DNA of 64,000 nt. Origin: Acidimicrobium ferrooxidans (GTDB lineage: Bacteria > Actinomycetota > Geothermincolia > Fen-727 > Anoxymicrobiaceae). The position numbers were made by a program, and so were the translations under genes. The stretch lies in NCBI GenBank assembly GCA_020723485.1, contig DYIU01000002.1, forward strand, positions 653,543 to 717,542, given 5' to 3'. Shown here piece after piece: positions 16,736 to 25,205 of this stretch (within the stretch, counting starts at the first letter, position 1; every line of letters begins with the position of its first letter). A model generated the notes under the pieces. The model made no database searches. It was not told the origin of the DNA and saw nothing but the letters and a program-made list of their open reading frames with translations.

Positions 16736-17974
16736 TTATGAGCGGGCGAGCAGCATCTCCATGAACGCGTCGATGCGCGTCTGGAACTGGGCCATCGAGA
16801 ACTTGCCGCCGTCCATGTGGTCACCGTCGAACATCACGCTCGGCACGTCGAGCTCGTCGCGCAGGACCCTCTGTATGTCCATCTGCCCCATGGATATCGG
16901 CTTGCAGCTCATGTTCGAGTGGAGCACCGCCCCGTCTATCCGGTAATCGCGGACCGCGTTCCTGATGAGCTCGATACGCTTGTTGAGCGAGACGCACGAG
17001 ACGAGCGGGTAAGACACCAGCGTCTTGTAGGCTATGCTCTCCAGCGGCTTCTCCGGGTCCATCCTCATGGTCCACGCGCTGGTGTATGTCTCGGCCACCA
17101 CGACAGCGTCCCATTTCTCGAAGTAGTTGAACAGCTTCATGTTGTACCACAGCGGGATGTTGTCCCAGAACAGCCTGATGCGCTCGTTCGGAATGACTCC
17201 CTCGCCCCGCTCCACCTTACCCCGCACCTCCGAGAGCACGTCGTTCAGGAAGTCCACCGCTACGCGCGTCCCGTGCCGCGTGACCATCACGAACATGATG
17301 CCGATCTCGGCGGCGGAGAACGGCGCGGGGACGTTCCGCCTGGTCTCCATTATCTCGTCCCAGATGCGGCACGCCTCGTCGGTGTAGGCTACCGCCTGGC
17401 TGAGCCTGTCCATGTCGAGCTTCTTCCCAGTGAGTCCCTCCAGGAAGGCGATGAGCCGCTTCATCTGGGTGACGCCGTACTCGATATGGTGCTCCCGTAT
17501 GTCCTCCATCGCCACCTGCGGGAGGTCTGCCCTGAGGACCGGGACGTCGAAGCGGTCGCACAATACCTGGAACGTCTTCATCGTCGGCACGCATCCCGCG
17601 CCGAAGGAGATGAGGAAGTCAGGCTCGGGGAGCCCCCCGAGCGGCTGGTTCTCCTCGGAGATGCCGTCGAGCGCGTACCCAATGTTGTTCCTGAAGTAAC
17701 CGCACAGGTCGGGCGAGTACCCTCGCCTCTCGGCGAACGAGAAGTTGGCCGCGTTGGTCCCCATCGCCGCGCACAGGGGCGCCCAGTTCTCCGGGAAAAT
17801 CGGGTGGACGTCCATCGCGTAGAACAGCTCGATGAGCCCGTTCATCGGCGGTATCCATCCAACCGGCCGGCCTTCCGCCTTCGCACGGTGGCCGTCGGCG
17901 TAGAACTCCGCGATTATCTCTCGCAGGGCGGTGTTGGCCTGCAGCCGCTTCCTGGTCTTCTTCTCCTCTGTCAT
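16736..17974 (-). CDS. 2-hydroxyacyl-CoA dehydratase D-component subunit
   Basis: A 412-residue subunit of the 2-hydroxyacyl-CoA dehydratase / benzoyl-CoA reductase family (HgdB/FldC-type). These oxygen-sensitive [4Fe-4S] enzymes remove water from 2-hydroxyacyl-CoAs after activation by an ATP-driven electron donor. Recognisable features are GWIPPMNGLIELFYA, SPDLCGYFRNNIG with a candidate cluster cysteine, SFGAGCVPTMK, and a C-terminal HSNMSCKPISMGQ with another. The ATG overlaps the upstream subunit's TGA by one base (TGATG), indicating translational coupling. The activator protein (HgdC type) is not in this window. Confidence 0.85.
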   Translation of the reverse strand: MTEEKKTRKRLQANTALREIIAEFYADGHRAKAEGRPVGWIPPMNGLIELFYAMDVHPIFPENWAPLCAAMGTNAANFSFAERRGYSPDLCGYFRNNIGYALDGISEENQPLGGLPEPDFLISFGAGCVPTMKTFQVLCDRFDVPVLRADLPQVAMEDIREHHIEYGVTQMKRLIAFLEGLTGKKLDMDRLSQAVAYTDEACRIWDEIMETRRNVPAPFSAAEIGIMFVMVTRHGTRVAVDFLNDVLSEVRGKVERGEGVIPNERIRLFWDNIPLWYNMKLFNYFEKWDAVVVAETYTSAWTMRMDPEKPLESIAYKTLVSYPLVSCVSLNKRIELIRNAVRDYRIDGAVLHSNMSCKPISMGQMDIQRVLRDELDVPSVMFDGDHMDGGKFSMAQFQTRIDAFMEMLLARS

Positions 17975-19086
17975 CAGGTCTCCAGCATTTCGAAGAAGCC
18001 CTCTATCCGGGTGCGGACCTGGCCGGTGAAGCCCTCGCCCTCCAGCTCGACCTGCAGGCTCGGCACACCCCTCGCCTCGAGCGCCTCTTTGAGGAACGGG
18101 TGGTCCGAGAGGTGCGGGTCGCAGAACTTCTGGTGCACGAAGATGACGGCGTCGATGCCGTGGCTTTCCAGGGTCTCCTCGAGAATCCGCCTGCGTGACG
18201 GGAAGTCCGCGCGGCTCGCGCAGGGAGGTCTCGAGAGGTAGTACTCGACGAGCGATTCAAGCGGCGGGCCGTCCGGTATCCTGGACTCGAGCAATCGATG
18301 GCCTAAGCACGTGTCGTCTGCAACGATGGCCGCGCCCGTGCTCTCGATGAACTCGAGGAGGGGCAGGTCCGTCACGACGCTTCCGCTGAGGAGTATCCTC
18401 CTGCCATCCGGCCCAGGCGTCATCTTCCTCGTTCGCTCGAGGTACTCTCTCAGCTCGGCCGCCACGAGCCCTACGGGAAGCACCTGGCTGCACACGTTCA
18501 TCGAATAGATGTCAGCGTACTCTATCGGGCAGCCGGCGGCCTTGAGCTCATAGACCTCCCGCATCAGCTCGCGCTGGGCGTTATAAAGCGAGATCGATTC
18601 CGCCAGGCTGTCTGTTGAGAACGCGTCGCCGGTCAGGGATTCGAGCTTCCCGATGAGAACCTCGAACTCGGCCGTCGCGTACCGGCGCGACTCGTCGGTG
18701 TCGACGTACGGGAGGCTTATCATGTGGGAGAATCGGGGCTCGATGTTTCTCACCCATACGTTGTAGAGCCCGCAGGTCGCGTCGCACGTGTAGCAGTGCA
18801 GGATGCCGTCGAGAAAGTCATAGCGGCCTTCGAGTCCCATCGCCAGCAGGTTGCGGACAGGTGGGCAGATGTAGCTCTGGAGCAGGCCGTCCGCATGGTG
18901 CATGTCATCAGCCTGCCCCCAGATCCTCACGGGCACGATGCCGAAAGAATGCAGCAGTTCCACAGGTACGTAGGAGCACAGCGTCCCCAGCACCGGGGCG
19001 CCGGTCCGTCGCTTCTCCGCATCGATGATATCCGTCTGTTCATCGAGCAGGCCCCTGAAATCCAATCCTGGCCTCCAATCGTGCAT
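17974..19086 (-). CDS. 2-hydroxyacyl-CoA dehydratase D-component, second subunit
   Basis: A 370-residue homologue of the downstream subunit and its probable heterodimer partner. Family features include GTLCSYVPVELLHSFGIVPV, SYICPPVRNLL, CYTCDATCGLYN (cluster-cysteine candidates), GSVVTDLPLLEFIE and the C-terminal VHQKFCDPH. AGGTG lies close before the ATG at 19086. In fermenters such pairs dehydrate 2-hydroxyglutaryl-, lactoyl- or phenyllactyl-CoA, and in aromatic degraders they reduce benzoyl-CoA; the substrate here cannot be assigned. The two genes make a tight two-gene operon facing away from the zinc-finger gene. Confidence 0.85.
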   Translation of the reverse strand: MHDWRPGLDFRGLLDEQTDIIDAEKRRTGAPVLGTLCSYVPVELLHSFGIVPVRIWGQADDMHHADGLLQSYICPPVRNLLAMGLEGRYDFLDGILHCYTCDATCGLYNVWVRNIEPRFSHMISLPYVDTDESRRYATAEFEVLIGKLESLTGDAFSTDSLAESISLYNAQRELMREVYELKAAGCPIEYADIYSMNVCSQVLPVGLVAAELREYLERTRKMTPGPDGRRILLSGSVVTDLPLLEFIESTGAAIVADDTCLGHRLLESRIPDGPPLESLVEYYLSRPPCASRADFPSRRRILEETLESHGIDAVIFVHQKFCDPHLSDHPFLKEALEARGVPSLQVELEGEGFTGQVRTRIEGFFEMLET

Positions 19087-19132
19087 TTCGCACCTAGCCT
19101 ATCGCTCACTGAACCTGGTTTCCAGTGGCGTT

Positions 19133-19141
19133 TGATATAAT
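19133..19141 (+). promoter_or_regulatory. Extended -10 promoter (TGATATAAT)
   Basis: TG-A-TATAAT is a consensus -10 hexamer (19136-19141) with the extended TG, in the divergent spacer upstream of the zinc-finger protein at 19260. No good -35 is visible. Confidence 0.4.
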
Positions 19142-19259
19142 CCATTCAACGCAGGGAAGTTCCTGTTTGCGGCATCATACTCGGATTGACCTGGCAGCTT
19201 TGGTAGTGCTGCGAGTAACAGTTTCTCTTGAACCGGGTCGCGGATCGGGAGGAGTGGAG

Positions 19260-19829
19260 ATGGTTGAACAAGGTGGCGCGGGTTCGGTCCAAAGCGGCGG
19301 AGGGAAATCATTCATGACGGTCGCGGCCGCGTTCCTCATAGCCGTTTTCATCGCGGCGACCGTTGGGATATCCGCTTGGAGCCTCTCAGCTGGTGACCCG
19401 TGGTCCGGGAGTGACATCCAGGGCAACGCTGAGCCGCAGTATGAAGTGCAGGACCTGGATGTGATGGCAAGCGCAGTTGTGACTGTTGCGACCGGCATCG
19501 GCTCTGCAAGCGGTCCGGCGGAGAATGCAGGCCCGTCGCAGTCACAGTCGCCCTCAGTATCTCCCTCCTCTTCTTCGCAGGGCGGGCCAACCGGGTCCAC
19601 GTCCTCTGCCACGTGCTCGAGGTGCGGGGGAAGCGGCACTATATCCGTCCCGATTTACACACCCAAGTGGGTTTCCTGTTCCAACTGCGGGGGCATCGGA
19701 ATGATCCAAGGCTTTGACGGTTGGATGACGTGCCCAGTCTGCGGTGGGGCACGAGGGACCACCACCGAGGTCGTATCGGAGAGTAGAGTGACCTGCCCTG
19801 ACTGCGGCGGGACCGGGCACGTCAACTGA
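19260..19829 (+). CDS. Membrane-anchored DnaJ-type cysteine-rich zinc-finger protein
   Basis: A 189-residue protein with one membrane segment (about residues 20-43), a Ser/Gln/Pro-rich linker (about 85-115), and a C-terminal domain of four CxxCxGxG-type repeats: CSRCGGSG, CSNCGGIG, CPVCGGARG and CPDCGGTG. This is the zinc-binding central domain of DnaJ, without the J domain and without the peptide-binding domains. GGAGGAG sits 5 bases before the ATG at 19260; an upstream extension has no ribosome site. By topology the zinc domain may lie outside the membrane, since a low-complexity linker follows the single segment. Function unknown; a thiol or protein-folding role is possible. Confidence 0.78.
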   Translation: MVEQGGAGSVQSGGGKSFMTVAAAFLIAVFIAATVGISAWSLSAGDPWSGSDIQGNAEPQYEVQDLDVMASAVVTVATGIGSASGPAENAGPSQSQSPSVSPSSSSQGGPTGSTSSATCSRCGGSGTISVPIYTPKWVSCSNCGGIGMIQGFDGWMTCPVCGGARGTTTEVVSESRVTCPDCGGTGHVN

Positions 19830-19851
19830 GAGCGCTACAGGATACTGTCTG

Positions 19852-20364
19852 CTATCGCTTCCTGTTCTTGAAGCCCGGGTTGTTGAAGCAGACGTCGATC
19901 GGGCACTTGCTGCATGCGAGCTGCCTCATCCCTGCCGAACTCGCCAGCAGCACAAGGAGATACAGCGCGAGGTAGCGCCCGCCCATCTTCCTGACCTGTG
20001 GGAGCGGGAACAGTATGCTCGCGCCGATGAGGGCGAAATCGACGTAGAACGCCTCCGCAGTGAGCGGGTGCTCCTCGTCCTTCTCGAACAGCATGGCGGT
20101 CCACTTGCCCATGAGCGTCGAGCACTCGGTCCCGTAGTATTCGCAGCGGCAGCACACAATCTTACGCACCGCGGTGGTTATCGCGACCCACAGCGCGGCG
20201 AACACAGGCAGGCGCAGCGGCGCCTTTCTGAGAAGGGCCCACATGCCCAGCAACCCCGGCGCGGCGAAGAGCGCCGTGGTTATGTATGCGGTGCCCGGCG
20301 TCCACGGGGACGCCTCCGGCGCGCACTCCGCTTGCGAGCAACACGTGTCACAGCAGTCTGCCAT
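19852..20364 (-). CDS. Cysteine-rich integral membrane protein, 170 aa
   Basis: A hypothetical protein with four hydrophobic segments and three cysteine clusters: ADCCDTCCSQAEC at the N-terminus, VCCRCEYYGTEC in the middle, and LACSKCPIDVCFNN near the C-terminus. The spacing suggests metal or Fe-S binding, or disulfides, at membrane faces. The ATG at 20364 is preceded by AAGGAG at 6 bases. I do not recognise the family. It converges with the zinc-finger gene with a 22-bp gap. Confidence 0.65.
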   Translation of the reverse strand: MADCCDTCCSQAECAPEASPWTPGTAYITTALFAAPGLLGMWALLRKAPLRLPVFAALWVAITTAVRKIVCCRCEYYGTECSTLMGKWTAMLFEKDEEHPLTAEAFYVDFALIGASILFPLPQVRKMGGRYLALYLLVLLASSAGMRQLACSKCPIDVCFNNPGFKNRKR

Positions 20365-20478
20365 ATCTCTCTCCTTACACTCGAAGCATGAGGCCCGGTC
20401 CAGTCCTATTCTAGTATCGAGGACGCTTGCGCAAAACCGCACCGCCCAAGACAGCTCCCGTCCAATATATGTTCCAGT

Positions 20479-20973
20479 TCAGTGGATGACTGCCTCCAGG
20501 AGGATGATGACCATGCCCAGGGCGGCGTTGGCGAACGCGGCCAGGAGCATCCCCGGCAGGCTCGCCTCCTCCATCCGCGCATATACCAGCCCCCAGACGA
20601 AGAGCGCAACCACCCCCAGCCACATCGCGACGGCAAACGCTGCGTTGCGGCTGTAGAGCCCCGCAGCTCCAATGAGGAGGACGGCGGCGGGGACGATGCC
20701 GGCTTCCACCAGCGGCCATTCCTCGCCCGCCAGGTGCCGTGCCTGCGCCCAGGAAGGCCTCGCGTGCTGCTTCAGGCGAAGGGCGAGCAGGTTAGCGTAA
20801 GTATGGGCGAGCCAGAACACAAGAGCCGTGACCGCTACTATCAAAGCGCCGGAGAGCGCAGAAACCTCCTCGTCGGCGGCGGTAACGGCCAGCACCGCCG
20901 TCACCAGGATTGTCCCGTATATGCCGCTTGCGATGTCCGCGAAATGCGGCATCTCCGGCCTGTCAGCTCTCAT
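20479..20973 (-). CDS. Hypothetical integral membrane protein, 164 aa
   Basis: A four- to five-segment membrane protein. An N-terminal MRADRPEMPHFADIASG leads into hydrophobic helices, with a conserved-looking WLAHTYANLLA stretch and a WPLVEAGIVP segment. The ATG at 20973 has AGGAGG 5 bases upstream. Some actinobacterial membrane proteins of this size have the same helix pattern, but no named family is recognised. It is divergent from the amidohydrolase gene. Confidence 0.65.
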   Translation of the reverse strand: MRADRPEMPHFADIASGIYGTILVTAVLAVTAADEEVSALSGALIVAVTALVFWLAHTYANLLALRLKQHARPSWAQARHLAGEEWPLVEAGIVPAAVLLIGAAGLYSRNAAFAVAMWLGVVALFVWGLVYARMEEASLPGMLLAAFANAALGMVIILLEAVIH

Positions 20974-21056
20974 CTGCACCTCCTGCGATACCGTTTGATT
21001 ATAGCCCGGGAATAAGGGAAACTAGCAAAATCGGCGCTGACACAGGGGGTAAAGTC

Positions 21057-21932
21057 ATGGTGATCGACTGCCACATGCACTACGAGCCGGAGCTCTTCAG
21101 CCTTGACAGGATGCTCGACGCCATGGACAGACACGGCGTCGAGAGGACGGCGCTCATCGCCACGATGGTGGAGCCGTTCTCGCTGGTGGGCAGGCCTAAA
21201 ACCACGGCGGGCAACCTGATGCGGGCCTCGCTGCTCCATGCGAACGCGCTCGGCCAGGTCTTTTACCAGTCGACCTTGAGCAGCAAGGGGTACTTCATCC
21301 TGCTCGGCCAGAAGTACAGTATCTATAACGAGCCCGACAACGCATCAGTGGCCGGTGCAATGGAGCAGCACCCGGACAGGTTTCTCGGCTGGATATTCGT
21401 GAACCCCGCCTCGAGCACCGAGCCGCTCTCCGAGATAGAGCGCTGGAGCTCCAACCCCGGGATGATAGGGGTCAAGGCACACCCGTTCTGGCACAGGTAC
21501 CCGGTAGAGATGCTCGACGGCACTGCCCGGTGGTGCTCGGAGAACGACTACCCGCTGCTCATGCACCTGGGGTGTCGCGGCGGGAGCGGCGACTACAGGT
21601 TACTCCCGGAGAAGTACCCGGACCTGAAGGTCCTCTTCGCTCACGCCGGCATCCCGTACTACAAAGCCCTCTGGGACTACATAAAGGACAGGAAGAACGT
21701 CTTCGTAGACCTATCGAGCCCCTATCTCGACAGGAGGCTCGCGGCGGCGGCGGTCGAGTTCCTCGGCCCGGACAAGTGCCTGTACGGCACCGACGGGCCG
21801 TACGGCGGGCAGGCGGAAGGCGAAGACTACGATTACGGCCTGATAAAAGGCTGGATAGAAGGCCTTCCGCTCACCTCGGCGGCCCGGGGTAAGATATTCG
21901 CGGACAACTTCGAGTCGATCAGGGGAGGATGA
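21057..21932 (+). CDS. Amidohydrolase-2 family metal-dependent hydrolase
   Basis: A 291-residue TIM-barrel protein of the amidohydrolase-2 (ACMSD-like) family. Metal ligands are visible in IDCHMHYEPE at the start, VKAHPFWHRYP and LLMHLGCRGG in the middle, LFAHAGIP, and the late YGTDGPYGG aspartate. Family members hydrolyse or decarboxylate small aromatic or cyclic substrates; the substrate here is not known. The ATG at 21057 has GGGGG 8 bases upstream. Four bases separate it from the chagasin-like lipoprotein gene, so they are likely co-transcribed. Confidence 0.82.
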   Translation: MVIDCHMHYEPELFSLDRMLDAMDRHGVERTALIATMVEPFSLVGRPKTTAGNLMRASLLHANALGQVFYQSTLSSKGYFILLGQKYSIYNEPDNASVAGAMEQHPDRFLGWIFVNPASSTEPLSEIERWSSNPGMIGVKAHPFWHRYPVEMLDGTARWCSENDYPLLMHLGCRGGSGDYRLLPEKYPDLKVLFAHAGIPYYKALWDYIKDRKNVFVDLSSPYLDRRLAAAAVEFLGPDKCLYGTDGPYGGQAEGEDYDYGLIKGWIEGLPLTSAARGKIFADNFESIRGG

Positions 21933-21936
21933 TCTC

Positions 21937-22362
21937 GTGAAAAGGAAATTCACCGCCCTCGTTCTTCTGGTGACCATCCTGGTGACCGCGGGTCTCGTCT
22001 TGGGATGTGGGAAGAGCGACAAGGACAACGGCACCTCGGGAAAAGACCACGACAAGGGGACCGTGACCAGCCAGTCCGAGGAGTTGGGCGTAGGCGAGGA
22101 GTTCAAGGTGGAGCTGGAATCGAATCCCACCACCGGCTATGACTGGAAAATGACGACCACGCCGGACCCGGACATTCTCGGCCTCACCCAGGACAGCTAC
22201 GACCCGCCCGAGTCCTCCGCCATGGGGGCTCCGGGCACCAGGGTATGGCGGTTTCAGGCCCTCAATGCGGGAAGCACCACGATAGTCTTCGAATACGCGA
22301 GGTCGTGGGAGTCGGACACTCCACCCGCGCAGACCCATAACGTGTCTGTGGTCGTGCGCTAG
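21937..22362 (+). CDS. Chagasin-like (I42 family) protease inhibitor lipoprotein
   Basis: A 141-residue exported lipoprotein: signal peptide ending VLGCG, then a charged linker, then a chagasin-type immunoglobulin-like domain. The three inhibitor loops of family I42 are visible: NPTTGYDW (residues about 65-72), GAPGTRVWRF, and YARSWE where the family has YxRPW. Family members are tight inhibitors of papain-like cysteine proteases. The GTG start has GGAGG about 8 bases upstream, overlapping the end of the amidohydrolase gene. Anchoring on the cell surface suggests protection against external or own secreted proteases. Confidence 0.85.
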   Translation: MKRKFTALVLLVTILVTAGLVLGCGKSDKDNGTSGKDHDKGTVTSQSEELGVGEEFKVELESNPTTGYDWKMTTTPDPDILGLTQDSYDPPESSAMGAPGTRVWRFQALNAGSTTIVFEYARSWESDTPPAQTHNVSVVVR

Positions 22363-22375
22363 CCCAATGCAAAAA

Positions 22376-22433
22376 GGGGTCAGGTCCCGTGTTGCATTCC
22401 ACCATCTGGGATGCATCAACGGGACCTGACCCC
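22376..22433. repeat. GGGGTCAG palindrome between convergent genes
   Basis: GGGGTCAGGTCCCGT (22376-22390) pairs perfectly with ACGGGACCTGACCCC (22419-22433), with a further inner TGCAT/ATGCA stem. It occupies the whole spacer between the lipoprotein stop at 22362 and the acyl-CoA ligase stop at 22443. A bidirectional transcription end is plausible. Confidence 0.8.
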
Positions 22434-22442
22434 CATTACGGT

Positions 22443-24224
22443 CTACTTGTAAGCGCCCTCTATCTCTTCGCCGAATTTGTCGACGACCGCCCTGCGCTTG
22501 AGCTTCAACGTCTGGGTGAGCATGCCGTTCTCGAGGGTGAAGTCCTCGGTGATGAACACGAACTGCTTGGGTATCTCGTAGCTTCCGTAGGTGCCCTTGA
22601 GGGCTTCGACGATGCGGTCCTCGATGAGCCTGGTGACAGCCTCGTCCGCGAGCATTGCCGCCGGGTCGCCGCTCTTTCCCGTCACCTTCGCGCAGACTTC
22701 GAAATCGGGGACCACCAGGCAGATGTTGAAGTCCCTGCCCTCGCCGTAGATCATCGCGTTGGCCACCACGGGCAGCAGCTTGATGTCCTCCTCGATGCTG
22801 GCAGGGAAGACGTACTTGCCGTTGAGCAGCTTGAACTGCTCCTTAATCCTTCCGGTTATCTTCAGGAAGCCGTCCTCGTCCAGCCTTCCGCGGTCGCCCG
22901 TTCGGAAGCCTCCGTCGGGTGTCATCACTGCGGCTGTCTCCTCCGGCTTGTTCCAGTAGCCCTTCATGACCATCGGCCCGTAGACGATTATCTCGCCGTC
23001 CTCTGCCCCCGGCTCGACCACGGAGGTGTCTATATCTATCCGGCAGTTAGGAATGGGCGAGCCGACGGTCCCGATCTTTAGCTTGCCGGGGCGGTTCATG
23101 GTTGCCGCCGGCGACGTCTCGGTCAGCCCGTAGCAGTCGTAAGTGGGGATGCCCAGGTCTATGAAGAACTGGGCGATCTCCGGGTTCATCATTGCGCTCC
23201 CGGTGATGGCCCCCTTCAGCCTGCCTCCGAACCTCTCGCGTATCTTCTTGAACACGATGGCGTCGGCTATCTTGTACTTGAGGTTGACGCCGAAGCTGCT
23301 CTTGCCCTGCGCGGCGAGCTCGCGCTTTTTCTTGGCGGACTCGACACCCATCACGAACAGCTTGCGGGGAAGGCCTCCCTCTTCGTCCATCTTCGCCCAT
23401 AGCCCGTCGTACACCCTGTTGAAGATGCGCGGCACCGCGATGAGGAACGTTGGCTGGGCCTTCCCAAGGTCCTCCACGATGGTCTCGATGCTCCTGATGA
23501 AGGCAACGGAGCCGCCGATGTTGATGAAGTTGTTGAGGTCGGCCGTCTGCCCGTAGGAGTGAGCCCACGGCAGGATGGCAAGGCTTCGGTCCTCGTCCGA
23601 GAGGTCCGGGAAGCAGCTGCCGGCATCGACGACGTTCGAAGTGAGGTTGCCGTGTGACAGGAGTACGCCCTTCGGCTCCCCGGTGGTACCGGACGTGTAG
23701 ATGAGTACCGCGATCTCGTCCGGCGTCTCGGGCCTGACCGACGGCACCGGGTTCTCCCGGCCTTTCGCCTCGAGCGCGGCCATTGAGTCTGGGCCTTCCC
23801 CGTCGATGACGTAGACCTTCTCGAGCCCCGGCACCCTGTCGCGGAAGGTATTGACCTTCTCGACTATCTCGGGCTTGGATACGAACAGCGCTTTGACGCC
23901 GCTGTCCTTGATTATGTACTCCCAGGTGGTCACCAGCTCGGCCTCGTACATCGGCACGAAGCGCGCGCCGAGGCTGTAGGTGGCATAAGCGGCGACTGCC
24001 CACTCTGTTCGGTTGTTGGCGATAAGGCCTATCGTGTCACCCTTCTTGAGGCCGTCCGCCGCCAGGCCTGCCCTGAGGTCGTCGACCCTCTTGCCGACTT
24101 CCTTGTAGGTGACCCACTCGTATTCACCTGCAGCGTTCTGCGACCCGAACAGCTTGTTATTGCCGAAACGGGCGACGCTGCCTTCGAACATCTCAACCAG
24201 GTTTTCAGGCTTGCCGTCCTTCAT
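22443..24224 (-). CDS. Long-chain acyl-CoA synthetase (AMP-forming)
   Basis: A 593-residue ANL-superfamily ligase that activates fatty acids with ATP and CoA. The P-loop-like YTSGTTGEPKGVLLSH (about residues 180-195), YGLTETSPA, TGDRGRLDEDGFLKITGR and the near-C-terminal FTLENGMLTQTLKLKRR are diagnostic of the FadD15/FAA-type long-chain group. The start at 24224 has GAGGAGG 6 bases upstream. It may work with the 3-hydroxyacyl-CoA dehydrogenase at the start of the window. It has its own promoter region, including the minus-strand TATAGAATATATTC near 24262-24275. Confidence 0.9.
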   Translation of the reverse strand: MKDGKPENLVEMFEGSVARFGNNKLFGSQNAAGEYEWVTYKEVGKRVDDLRAGLAADGLKKGDTIGLIANNRTEWAVAAYATYSLGARFVPMYEAELVTTWEYIIKDSGVKALFVSKPEIVEKVNTFRDRVPGLEKVYVIDGEGPDSMAALEAKGRENPVPSVRPETPDEIAVLIYTSGTTGEPKGVLLSHGNLTSNVVDAGSCFPDLSDEDRSLAILPWAHSYGQTADLNNFINIGGSVAFIRSIETIVEDLGKAQPTFLIAVPRIFNRVYDGLWAKMDEEGGLPRKLFVMGVESAKKKRELAAQGKSSFGVNLKYKIADAIVFKKIRERFGGRLKGAITGSAMMNPEIAQFFIDLGIPTYDCYGLTETSPAATMNRPGKLKIGTVGSPIPNCRIDIDTSVVEPGAEDGEIIVYGPMVMKGYWNKPEETAAVMTPDGGFRTGDRGRLDEDGFLKITGRIKEQFKLLNGKYVFPASIEEDIKLLPVVANAMIYGEGRDFNICLVVPDFEVCAKVTGKSGDPAAMLADEAVTRLIEDRIVEALKGTYGSYEIPKQFVFITEDFTLENGMLTQTLKLKRRAVVDKFGEEIEGAYK

Positions 24225-24429
24225 GGTACGCCTCCTCATCCAGTCCGACTCATAAGCGAATATATTCTATACGCTCTGAAACACAAGTGAACAGTGCACC
24301 GGAGCCCTAATTGTGCCGTGATACTTCATTAACGAGTCATCGGAGAAAACGTGTGAAGGGCGCTTCCTACTGCTGTCACACCTCTCTGCTAGCATTGCTT
24401 AAGTAGAATCCGTTCATAAGGAGAGTGCA

Positions 24430-25107
24430 ACGAGACGCTACGACTGCCTCCGGATCAAAGCAGTAAAACTGAGGGAAGGTGGGCACACCCTTACAGAGAT
24501 CTGCAATCGTCTGCACATCTGCAAATCCACCGCTTGGTATTGGATCAAAGATGTCGAGATGAAGAAACCAATTGCCTTTCTACTAAAGACCTCTCGCAGC
24601 AATAAGAATGCGGCTCTCAAAGCAGCTCAAGCGCATAGAAGGAAGAGCCTTGCCGTTCATAACGAATTCGCAGACAGCGCAAGGTCACAATGGAGCGAGG
24701 AATTGAAGGACGACCACGTCTTCCGGTTATTCCTCATGCTCTATGTTGCGGAGGGAATAAGAAAGGACAGGGGCAGCTTTGGAATTACCAACTCTGACCC
24801 AGATATCGTCCTGTTCGCGTTTAGAATGATGAAACGTATCAATATCCACCATAAGCCCGTGAGAATCGACCTGAATCTGACAGAGACGTTTGATGCTGAT
24901 GACGCTCGTCGCTTCTGGACTAAAACATTGAGGGCGAACGAAGATATTCATGTTCACTTAAGAAAGGAATACGGAAGCCTTAAGGGGAGAAACTGGGTAT
25001 CAAGGTACGGCATTGTACGCCTTCGCATCTACGATACATATGTAAAGACAATGGTCGATGTTTGGATTGACCTCTTCAAGCAAGACATTCTGGCAAAAAC
25101 AGCTTGA
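24430..25107 (+). CDS. HTH plus LAGLIDADG-like protein, start codon lost or ACG
   Basis: A 225-codon frame. Codons 5-45 encode a helix-turn-helix (KAVKLREGGHTLTEICNRL then KSTAWYWIKDVEM); residues about 95-215 resemble a LAGLIDADG-type domain (MLYVAEGIRKDRGSFGITNSD then FAFRMMKRI). Similar HTH-LAGLIDADG proteins occur singly in many bacteria with unknown role, possibly as degenerate homing endonucleases. AAGGAG at 24418-24423 is spaced 6 bases from ACG at 24430, where ATG is expected; the first internal ATG at 24559 would cut off the HTH. GC content is visibly lower than its neighbours. It ends 22 bp from the 3' end of a tRNA gene. Confidence 0.6.
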   Translation, partial: TRRYDCLRIKAVKLREGGHTLTEICNRLHICKSTAWYWIKDVEMKKPIAFLLKTSRSNKNAALKAAQAHRRKSLAVHNEFADSARSQWSEELKDDHVFRLFLMLYVAEGIRKDRGSFGITNSDPDIVLFAFRMMKRINIHHKPVRIDLNLTETFDADDARRFWTKTLRANEDIHVHLRKEYGSLKGRNWVSRYGIVRLRIYDTYVKTMVDVWIDLFKQDILAKTA

Positions 25108-25129
25108 CGCGCTGAACGCCAGAAAGAAT

Positions 25130-25205
25130 TGGTGGGCCCAGCAGGACTCGAACCTGCGACACGAAGATTATGAGTCTTCTGCTCTGCCAACTGAGCTATG
25201 GGCCC
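25130..25205 (-). tRNA. tRNA-Met (anticodon CAT)
   Basis: A 76-base cloverleaf with encoded CCA. The acceptor GGGCCCA pairs with TGGGCCC, the D-stem is GCTC/GAGC, the anticodon stem GAAGA/TCTTC encloses CTCATAA, and the T-arm is GCAGG-TTCGAGT-CCTGC. It looks like elongator methionine tRNA; an isoleucine tRNA with modified CAT cannot be excluded from sequence alone. Confidence 0.95.
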
